Assembly (NCBI GenBank): GCA_018340805.1
Contig: JACMZG010000008.1
Span: forward strand, 31,531,526-31,595,525
DNA: 64,000 nt
From: Microvelia longipes
Lineage: Eukaryota; Arthropoda; Insecta; Hemiptera; Veliidae
Direction: 5' to 3'
In this document: positions 49,070 through 59,900 of the stretch, piece after piece
Position numbering within the stretch: the stretch's first letter is position 1
Layout of the letters: each line of letters starts with the position of its first letter
The notes under the pieces: generated by a model
Told to the model about the DNA's origin: nothing
Databases searched by the model: none
What the model saw: the letters and a program-made list of their open reading frames with translations, nothing else
Translations under genes and position numbers: made by a program

Positions 49070-51890
49070 GGCCCGTATTCAGAATCATTTTTAAAAAAAT
49101 CTCTCCTAGGTTGTTCCTAGCCTTCTCCTAGGTTGTTCCTAGCTTTCTCCTAGGCCTAGCGGTATTCAGAATCAGTTTTTGAAATCTCTCCTAGGTTGTT
49201 CCTAGGTTGTTCCTAGCTTCTTCCTAGCCTTCTCCTAGCTTTAAAAATCAACCCTAGGAATGATTTTACGTAAATTTATTCGTGCTAAACGTTAAATATA
49301 CAAAAATAGAATAAAAACTTACATTAGAGTTAATTATAACTTAATTTTATTAATTATCTTTACAATAATTTGAACCTCAATTTTACGTAAACAGACATTT
49401 TTTGACAACTAGCGCTACCTAGTAGAGAACTGTAAAACTAATAATTTTGAGATATTCTACAAAAATAAACAAATGATTTGTAAACAAACCTGGCACAGAA
49501 TAAAACTCCCTTAAAATACGTAAATTTGTAATGACAACAAACTTATTTATAGTTGCCGATTATTTTAAAGTATATCTAATGAGAAAGTGCGTGACCTTGA
49601 CCCAGTGAAGGTTTGAAACTAGAGAATGATTTGCATTTTATTTTCACTTATGAAGAAATCATTATATGTCATCAATGTACTATTTAAATGTTTTTACAAT
49701 AACATAGTTAGTGATAATAAAAACAGGTTAAACTTTCGTAGAGTGTATGGGTGCCACATTTTTGAATTGTAAGTTTATAGGAGAAATTATTATATTTGAC
49801 ATAAATAAATCATCATATTATAGGGTTGTATAGACCCTACAGTTGGTACTTCCATTTTTCACACTGATCTATAAAGTCATATCACGTAAAGTCAAATTAG
49901 TTTACGTAGCAATTAGTTCGTTTTAGGCGTTTTAAAAGCGGTTGATATTGTGAACAGTTTAAAAACTACACAAACAAACAAAATGTATAATATACTTTTC
50001 AGTCTTGTTTACCTTTATAAGTTAGCCAATTTACCCGTAATTATTTAGTTTAGTTTAGAACTTTCCAGTAATAATTATATACTCAATAAAATATACTCAG
50101 CACTAGTATTATTTTATTTATTTTCTATAAGGTTTCATCAAGTTTATGATACTTTCCATTTATAATATTTGATAGCATTTATTGCAAGGTTAGCAATCAA
50201 GAAGGCGGTCGCTCAAAACGGGGATTTTCAAACAGTTACAGCTCTACTTCATTCTAGATGGGAATATACAACACTACCACGTTAAGGCAGAGTTTTGAAT
50301 CCCACATTTTAATGGGGAGATACATCAATAAGTATAATGTTTACTCTACCAACATAATGTAAACAATGCTTACTATCCCCGTTATGATTGTTACTTTGCT
50401 GATCTTTCTAATCAAATCAGCATTAAACATCTCTGAGTTCATACGTTGTGAACGTAGAGATCACGATTTTCTTTACGTCGTGAACTGTGTGTATTTTTTA
50501 TAGTATTCATAAGCCTATTGCTTAGGGAAAAAACATTTGTTATAGCTTAACAAAAAATTAAAAAATGTAAATGGAATGTAAAAACTTTGCTTCGGGTATA
50601 TAATCGACCATATCAAATATAAATACGTCACGGAAGTTACGTTTTGTTGCAGAACGTTTCTTTGTTTACATAATAAAGCAATGCTATTGGTCACTTTAGG
50701 ATCACAAAAAATAAATAATAGGATCCTTGTTTCATTTTGTTTTGATATGAGCCAATATGTATTTTGTGACGTCACACTTTCGCGACGATTAACATAGTGC
50801 TCATGAAGAAGATATACAGGGTGGTGCATTTCACCCTGCACTGGTGCATTTCACCAATACATCACTTTGATTAACTCAGCTTCGTATGGAGCTATCGCGA
50901 TAAAATTCGTTACAACCCCACTAAGTTGACAACTGGAAGTTTGAATACCCAATTATTATGTTGTTAATCGTCTGGTATGTATGGTCATCATATTACCAAT
51001 ATGTGATTTTTTACAGTAACTTTAGATTATATTGGAGCAAACCTTTGCGTCATATTCTGAACATTTGATACTAATAAAATGAAATTCCGGGTAATTTTTT
51101 TGTAATTTTCCCGGGGGTGGTACCCCCAAAATTTATAAGGGGACCCGTCCAAAAAAAAACATTTTTTACTGGCGCAATATCCGTTTCAGGTCAAAAGAAG
51201 TTGTTTGGAGCAATAAAACAAATTTTTGATTTTTTTGGGGGCAACACCCCCAAAATTTAAAAGGGGGAGCCAACCAAAAAAAAATTTTTAATGGCTCAAA
51301 ATCCGTTTCAGGTCAATAGAATTTGTTTGGAGCAATAAAAAAAATTTTTGATTTTTTTGGCAGCACCCCCAAAATTATAAGGGGTAACCGACCAAAAAAA
51401 TTTTTTTATTGCCTCAAAATCCGTTTCAGGTCAAAAGAAGTTGTTTGGAGCAATAAAAAAAATTTGACTTTTGGGGTCAGCACCCCCAAAATTTATAAGG
51501 GGGTGACAACCAAAAAATTTTTCGCCCTGAACCACTCTTGTTTACCCAAAACGGATTTTAAGCTCAAAAACAATTATTAAAATAGAACAAAAAATGACTA
51601 GAGACAATCTAGGGACGATTTAAGGTACCTCTCTACCTACCTTGGATCTTCCTAGGTTGTTCCTAGCTTTTTCCTAGCCTTTCCTAGAATTTAAGGTGCA
51701 AAGTTAGGAAAAGGCTAGGAGAAACCTAGGAGAGATCTCTTCCTAGCCCTAGGGACGGTTTAAAAATGTTCTAAAATGGACACTAAAGCTAGGAAGAAGC
51801 TAGGAAAAAGCTAGGAACAACCTAGGAACAACCTAGGAAGAACCTAGGAGAGATTTTTTTTGAAACTTTTGATCATTCTGAATACGGGCC
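49070..51890. mobile_element. PIF/Harbinger-like non-autonomous element, 2.8 kb, TAA target duplication
   Basis: The ends are inverted repeats (GGCCCGTATTCAGAAT left; its reverse complement right), flanked by TAA at 49,067-49,069 and 51,891-51,893. A three-base TWA duplication and GG-starting ends fit PIF/Harbinger. Both subterminal regions carry many CCTAGGTTGTTCCTAG-type repeats in opposite orientation, and the left terminus is partly duplicated at about 49,152. No transposase is visible. It interrupts a copy of the 5S-like repeat, and the intact relative near 39,630 shows the unoccupied site. Confidence 0.75.
51110..51525 (+). repeat. Tandem units of about 120 bp inside the Harbinger-like element
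   Basis: About three and a half diverged units repeat the order: A/T run, ATCCGTTTCAGGTC, TTGTTTGGAGCAATAAAA, an ACCCCCAAAAT-type G/C hairpin, and an AAGGGG segment. The short open frame across them is a by-product. Confidence 0.7.
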
Positions 51891-52175
51891 TAAGTTTCGT
51901 TTCAGTATGACAAGTATATCTCTGATTTTTGTTGGATCAAAAAAGTTAAGCAGCATCAAGCATGGTCAGTGCTTGCATGGGTGACCGCTGAAAATAAAAA
52001 TAATATATTTACTATTTGTGGACGAGCGAAGCGAGTCCGAAGAGGTTTTGCAGTATACATTTGACGAATTGTGTATTTTGAGGACAAGGAAAGCGAGTCC
52101 GAAGTAGAGAGTATGAGCGTAGCGAATCCGATGTGATGAGGAAAAGTTCAAGGTACCCCGCACCCGATTTTTTTA

Positions 52176-53456
52176 ACCTCAGAAAATGATCATATAATAA
52201 ATGCAATTTAAGAATCAACTTTTTCCAGTATATCTTGACAAAAAAGATACTTCACAGCAATACATATTTGTTTTGCTTGTCTTATCGCAGATAAAAACTG
52301 AAGACGAGTATGGAATTCGTTATCATCGAGAAAACGCTACTAGAATAAATTCATTTTAATATTAAGTAGGAATATTAAATAATATTTTAAAATATAACTC
52401 TGGGTCATGGTAATGAAATTTAAATAAATACAGATCTTGATATAGATCGTTTTATGCTTAATGCGTAATAAATGCCATATTTAGTTTTCTTGATGAAGGT
52501 TTTAAAAAAATAACAACAATAAAAATACCAACGCTGAATAGAGATGCAAAGCATTCTTCTCTGTTTCTTCTTGACAGAATGAAAAATGAATTCTGAAAGA
52601 TCTGATTGGCCTGACTTCAAGAATGCTGAGCTTATAGTCCTATTTCAAGCTGTGTGAAGGATTCAACTTCAATTTTTTTTAAGTAGATGTTTATCTCAAC
52701 TTAAACAAAAGTGTATCTAGTGATACAGCACAAATTAATTTGGACCTATAAGTCATGACAAAAGAAACAGTCCAGCAACTGCACTTTCTGGCTTGGACAG
52801 AGTTTAACGTGCGTACACACCGAGCCTATTGGAGCTGATAGGAACGTTAATAAATCCAGAGTTACCGCACGGTAAACAACTGTTTACATAATTATCTAAT
52901 TTTCTAGAAGGTCTAGGCCACTGAGGTCTAAGGAGGGATATCTGGAATTTTTAAGGGAGGATAGGTTTTAGATTATAGAGTTGGTATTATCACGTAGGGT
53001 GTCATGAAATTTATATAACGTGAAAAAATATACTCTTGGACATAAGGAACGATGAGGTCTCTATGAAGAGTAAGATTTGATACATTGAAGGGGGAATCTC
53101 TAATTTTGCGAAGGATGATAGATTGGGCGGTTGGTTTTGGAAGCTTAGCGGAGCCTTAATAAACTTTAGTCCCATAAGTCCAAGTAGTTTTAAGTATTGT
53201 ATTGTAGACCAGTAGTCAATTTTAAATAAAATACTATAATTAATATAAATTTTATAATAATTTAAAAAATATAATACTTTTTAACACTCAATTTTTTATA
53301 CTCGCTTCACACATTGTAAACTACAGTGAAGTAACGCATACGTTTGTAACTTCATTTTTGTCACCAAAGATGGACCGCAGCATTTGTTTTGGTATTATCG
53401 ATACGCAACACAGCTTTCTATACACAAGAAAGTTTTAATCTCTTAGATTAACAAAT
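52176..53456. other. Region downstream of the OBP gene
   Basis: Nothing recognised. The OBP 3' UTR should fall in its right end on the minus strand. Confidence 0.5.
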
Positions 53457-53515
53457 TTAAAGAGAAATTTCTGGACATTTTTCTAGATACTCCTTTAATT
53501 TTGCACAATGTGTAC
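53457..53515 (-). CDS. Plus-C OBP terminal exon
   Basis: The 59 bases follow acceptor tttatttttcag and end in TAA at 53,459-53,457. It encodes THCAKLKEYLEKCPEISL with the last two cysteines; ten residues separate C6 from the next Cys, within the Plus-C range. No clear AATAAA was found nearby; an ATTAAA lies about 18 bases after the stop. Confidence 0.85.
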
Positions 53516-53923
53516 CTGAAAAATAAAATTATAATTTATAAATTAGTACTACAATTTTTATTTTTTTTAGTTCATTATGTAAAGGTTAAGTTTTGTTTTA
53601 GTTTTCATTTATTAATACCTATATTAGCAATAAAGTAAAAACTCACGATAACTTATCTAAAATATTTCATATTTTTACTTACTATCATGCCAGTACTGCT
53701 TTGGACAGTTCTGAAAAAACAAATGAGGCGTCATTATTTTGATCAATTTAAGTTGTGATGCGATTAAGTATAAACCAATTTGGAAGAACACTTAAATAAG
53801 TGAGTGCACTTTAAGGTGCACAGTGGTCCAACCTTAAAGATTGCAATGGTTAATGTCATTGGTCATTATAGGTTAATAACACTACGCAAAGTGTACTTGT
53901 GTCATGTACTCTAAAACCACCAG

Positions 53924-53991
<68 letters not shown>

Positions 53992-56900
53992 TATAGAATA
54001 TATATATAACAACTTTTTACGGAACCTCACCAAACAAGAAAAATAATTAATTACACAAAAAATACAAATATATTTCTGTATTTGTTTCTTATTGTAGTTC
54101 CACAGTAATATAGGCATCTTAACGTTTTCCAAAAAATCAATTCCGCTTCGTAATTCATTTTTCCAAAACCCTTTTGTCCTCTAATAGAAAATTCAGAAAT
54201 TTAAAATGCTTTATTTAATTTCTATTTTGCCTATAGTACTGGGAGAACTCACCTTAATCAGCTCTGTTCCTAAGCACATCGTGAAGTATCCAGCGCCGCT
54301 CTTACAAGGTGATTTATTTACTACCATGTTCGCTACGGCCAAAGAAAAATAATATGTAAATAAATTAAATTTGAAATAAGTAATAAATATTTAAGTATAT
54401 ATGAAATTGGAAGCTATGACAGCTTTACTTTCTGGCAATAGTCAAAACTTATTAAAATTATTCCAATTTTATTCCGAAACAAACAGTACAACTGAAATTC
54501 AGTTCTCGCTGTATAAGAAAAGTACCCCAGGTTTCAATTCCCACATATTCTAAATACCTCTTAATTTCACTGGGGCTCCGCTATGAATAGCTCTAATATA
54601 AAATTAAACTTAAGGGTTAAGTTTAATTTAATTAAATTTAATTTAAATAATTAAATTTAATTTAAATAATTAAATTTAATTAAATTAAATTTAAACTTAG
54701 GCAATCCATGTACGTAATGCTGCGAACTAGGGGTTTCTTGAGTGTAAGCCAGAGGCGCATCCTCTATTATGCTATCTGTGACTCTTTATTGAGATATGGC
54801 CTTAGTGCCTGGGGATCCGCTTCGGCCTCGGTCAAGAGACCAATAGTAACCATTCAGAAAGAAATATTAAGAATAATGCTGTATAAGCCTAGAGACGAAC
54901 CTTCCAAAGCTCTGTTTGATAAACTAAACATTATGAATTTACAAAGTATGTCCGCTTTAATCAGCTTATATAATTATAACAACAAAAATCCAATACCTGT
55001 TGTTAGCGTCAAACGAGAGCCTCGAAAAAAAGGTTCACTATTAATTTCATTTAAAAATACGACTCTTGGACAGAAACACTGGTTGATTAAATCTACTAAC
55101 ATTTACAATTCCCTACCTAAATATATAAGTCTACTTGATACCAAAAGTACGTACAAAAGCAAACTTAAAATAAGGTTTTAATTGATCAAGGTTCATATAA
55201 GTTAACTTATATAAAATGATAAATCATCCTAAATAACATTATAAATTAAAGTAAATAAAAGAATATATTTTTTATTCCATTTATGTATGGAAAATTAATA
55301 AGAGCGTTAGAGAGAGGCTGTTATCCACAGCACAAGGCTAATGCCTTAAAGTGGATAATAATCCGTTATTTATTTTTCTTTTCTATCTATATCTTTTGAA
55401 TTTATTATGTAATTTTTATAAGAAACTTTTAATTTTATTATAAAAAAATAAAGGATATTTTATTTAAAAAAAATATAAATAATTGTTAAACTATTAATAT
55501 TTTGCAAGTCACATTGTCTACTAATGTAATATTAATTGTTTATTGCCAGTAATCTTAAATACGTACGAGCGCCATCAATACACATGTTGGTAGCTTTCAC
55601 GTATGTATCTTTCCAAACTGTATCGTTCTCAAATGATATGTTGATTTTCTCAATTATTTTATCCTTGTTCATTTTGTTCTTTTCATCCTGCAAGTTAAAC
55701 ATTATATATAATCAGATTTTGTATATCTTAAACTTCTGACACATAAATCAAATTAAATGTCTAAAATTAAATATCCAACGTGTTTTGTGAGCAGATATTT
55801 GTTTTGTATATATCTTTTTTTGTAACTTATTTAAGGAATAAAACCATTCAGAAATAACAATTCATGTATAAATAAAATACATGATTGCCATCTAACATTT
55901 TTTAAGTATACTTAAAGCTTTAAGAGAAAACATGTAGTATATACCCTTGAAAGTTCGCCATCTTAAACAATTACATGTGAAAAGTGTTTTTTCAAAATAA
56001 AGTTTAAAAATGAAGTTGCCACCTTTTGCAACTATTTTGAAATGGCAAATTATAAAAGGCTTTCTTATACAAAATGCTTTACATAATTGGTGTTACAATT
56101 TGAGAATTTTTAATCAAAATCCAATCTGGCTGCTATTAAAATTGCGAAAACGATAACGATAGTGATCTTAGTCTGTCGATGTAGAATTAAATTTAAACGC
56201 ATATTAAATTCTTCTTTTTATGATTATTACTCCCAAAAAAAATTGTTTAAAATTTCTATATCCTAACTCATCGACATCACTGGACATTATCGTGTAACTC
56301 AAATCTATTTATATGTTTATACAGAGAAATATTTTTACGATGCCTAATGATGCCTCAGTCTGTATTTATTACAGTGCTTGCTTAAAAATAACGCTTGAAA
56401 AATATCAAATTACTTTACTTACTAAGAATCCAAATTTTTTGAATACACATTCTTCCATGCACTAAAAAATAAATTAGTTTAAGTTTATTTAAAATTTTTT
56501 CCAGCATTAAAATACAACATATAATATTTTACAGTCCTTGGGAGCAAAGTCAAACATCAGGTATAAGAAGACACTACCTCATAACAATATTTTTTCTTTT
56601 TTAAAAATTCTTGAGCCTATCATTCCTTATGTACACTAATCAGGAGGTGGCGTCACAATCTACATTAAATTGACATTTTGCAAGAATCATCATTTCTTAG
56701 AAATTCATTTTTATGGATAAATCTCATTTTATGATGCCTTGAAATGAAAGACCAGAGGGAGTCTTCGCTGGTATTAGGCAGGACCTGAGCGGAACAAACA
56801 GAACCTTAGTAGCAACCTGAGCCACTGTTGAAAGACTGCTGTCTTTTTGTGTGAATGCTTATCCATTTTTGTTACATTTTTCTCATGCGACTAAGTTGAT

Positions 56901-59900
56901 TAATAACCTTATGATGACTATGTATAAAAAATGTTTTCCTATCGATGCTTTTGCCAAAAAGTAATTATTTAACCACTGATTGGATTAAAAACCTCATAAA
57001 CGTTATTTTCTCATGAAAAATAGGATATTGTAACATAAATGTTGATATTGTAACATGCTATTGACCAAAATATTAACTTTAAAAAGAAGATGGTCTTAAG
57101 CAAAATTCCTTCTTTTTAAACAGAGATTAAATAAAAACCGTTCATCGACAGCTTAAGGTAACCCTAGTTTTAATATGATAGTTTTAATTCATAGTTTGAT
57201 AGTATGATCTTGGATAGTTTTAATAGACCCCGTGGAATCCACGGAGCCCAGATTGAGAGCCACAGAGAGTGGAGCATTTCTTTATACGAAGAACTCCCTA
57301 TACTTAAGGATGTGCGTCAATTACGCGTCATAGACATGAATTATATCAAAACATAGTTTATCTATGAATTGTTAAGATATTTCCACTCTTGTGGTCACAT
57401 AAACTAAAAAAAATTAAATGTGCGTATAAAATACTTTGTTCTTTTAAACATTACTTGAATTGCCTACAATATTGAATGATCTCCAGTACCTTAAAAAAAA
57501 TTATTACAAGAAATTAATGCGTGAAATTGAGTTTTTTCTAATAGTTGTGTTTTAGTTTTGTAGCCTATTGTGTTAATTAACTACCCATTCAGGTAAAAAG
57601 TATTCAGCTAAAAATATTTTAACTGTAAACTGAAAAATATTTGTTTAATAAATTATACTTACTTCAAATCGGTAAGTCTCCTCCACTTTCACTGCAAAAC
57701 AAATTTAGTTTTATTTAAGAATAATTAAAATTGTTTAGTTAATTAAATTAAATTAATTTTTTAGGGGCATCTCAACAATTTATAAAGGGGACTGACCAAT
57801 ATATTTTTATCTTCTCACAATCCGAGTAGTTAAGGAATAAATAATATGTTTATTTATTATATCATTACTGTTTACAAAAAATTTTAATAAGTATTAAATA
57901 GTTAATTATATATATAAGTTGTTTTGGACCTAAATTTAAATTTCGCGGTTAAAAGTACTACTTTTGCCTAAACTGAGCCTAAGGTAAATATTTTTGATCC
58001 TGCTACAGTGGAAAAATATGTTATTGATATGGCCACAACAATGACGATTGTATAGCTAAAACAATGAGATAATTTTGAAAGCTTGCTACTTACTAGAGCA
58101 AATCTTCGTTTTATTCATTCACAAGGGAACCCAGAAAAGTTAAGACAGTGCCAAGCCAAATATATCGGAATTGAAAGCTGATAAAAATACAGAATTTTGG
58201 TATAGGAAAGATAAATTTAATTTTACCGAGTAAAGGATCAAAGAGACAAGTAATAGAAGTGTTAAAAAATGAAAAGTATTAGAATTGTACTGATCAGGCT
58301 ATAAACGATAGACCAAAAGTCAGAGCTATAATGTATTGCTTGGCGAGAAAACAAGGTGCTCAACTTTCGAAAGGTAATTCGCGTGGCTTGAAAATTTACC
58401 TCAGCGCCAGTGTATTAGACATGATAGTTTTAGAACATAAATTGTTAGACTTGAAAATGAACTATTAAATAATTAATCTGTTTCACTGAAGCCACAATTA
58501 TACTTAGGACTTAGCTGTTAGCTCTTCGCTCACAGACCTGATTCAGTTTCGATCTAGACCTTACAGTTTTGTAATAGCCATTAATGCACATATACAAATC
58601 TTAATGATATTTGGTTTAATTCTTTTATAGGTAAACAAATTGAATGGAGTAATACTGTATAAAGTGTTAGAAATACAATAAAACTTAATCAGGAGGTATT
58701 ATTAAAACAATTTGTTTTATGATGAGTAGTAGTTACGTAGGTTGTTGCATATTTAAAATCCCATGTAAAGATAATAATCAGTGATATATGGGAATACTAG
58801 TGGAGTGTATGGTTAATAGTTCCAAGCAAGGTCACTATATCGTTTTAAATCAACTATTTGAAAGAACCTGTTCTCGTCCAACACCTGTAGACCGTCTTTA
58901 GATACAAAAATCATTTGTTACACTTTGTTGTATAGATCAGTGTAAACATTAAAGATGAGAGTGCTCGATAGTCCAGCAATCCAAATAACAATGAAGTGTT
59001 AACACTTTTTTATTTATTTTTATTTTACAGCGGTGATTTAATTTTGTTCACAACTGGAAGACTTATTTTTCTGCGTATCATTTTTATGATTAATAGTTCA
59101 TTATATTTAATGTTGACGGTTTAAAATAATTTATCATAATGAAGAGGAAGGGATGCTGCCGATCTGTTATTACAATTTTATACAGGAACGAAAAGTGTTT
59201 AGTAAATATAATATTTACACACTTATCATTATCATTCATGCAAAAGAATATTTTGTTTAATAAACATATAAGATTCACATGTTTAATTAGTAAAAAAAGC
59301 ATTGAATAAATCAAATAAATAAACAATACTTGAAAATGAAATTAAATGAATGGTAATAAAGAAAAGGGTTAATGTCAATACGTCTGTTACTAATCCCCAA
59401 ATCATTTCCAGGGTGCAAGTAATTTTAAAATGATTATATATCGTATAAAAAAATATAATTAATTTACATGTGAACAATCTATACATTTTTTCATCTTGAT
59501 GTTTGAGAGACATGCCAAGGCTTCAGCACTCGCATTCTTCTGGGGTATAAATAAGTATAAACTCAGTGCACATATAGGATTAGGCACATGAAATAAATCT
59601 GATTTGATTTGTGTATCATGTCAAGATTTGCCGGTGTATCAAATCCAACAGCAATATCCAATATTAAATTTGTTCATTTTGCATATGTTAAATATCTGTC
59701 CCATTTTTCTGCATACTGTGGCCTCATAATAATACCATCAGCATATCCTAGCTTAATTGCATGTAATGGATATTATATAGCAATGGATCTTTTGATAAAG
59801 CAGTGTATCTGTGAATATTGTTAAATTAAAATTGTTAATCAAAATATCAACCAAGGAAAATATTCTGAACGAAACATGTAAAACTAAAGACTTATTAACT

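Larger units (their letters stand above)
48893..52175 (+). mobile_element. 5S-like repeat copy split by the Harbinger-like element
   Basis: The left part (about 48,893-49,066) and right part (51,894 to about 52,175) together align with the uninterrupted copy at 39.2-39.9 kb. The 5S rRNA-like segment (AGTTAAGCAGC ... GGGTGACCGCTG) lies at about 51,931-51,995. Confidence 0.7.

Noticed and set aside
51931..51995. 5S rRNA gene
   Set aside because: Only the internal promoter-like part matches, and the same block recurs in several dispersed copies with shared flanks, so it belongs to a mobile repeat.
55545..55566. TAA after LRLLAINN as the normal OBP end
   Set aside because: Three further exons restore the remaining five cysteines in phase, so the normal protein continues past this donor.
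59609..59824. 71-codon open frame on the plus strand in an OBP intron
   Set aside because: No recognisable motif and no coding composition.
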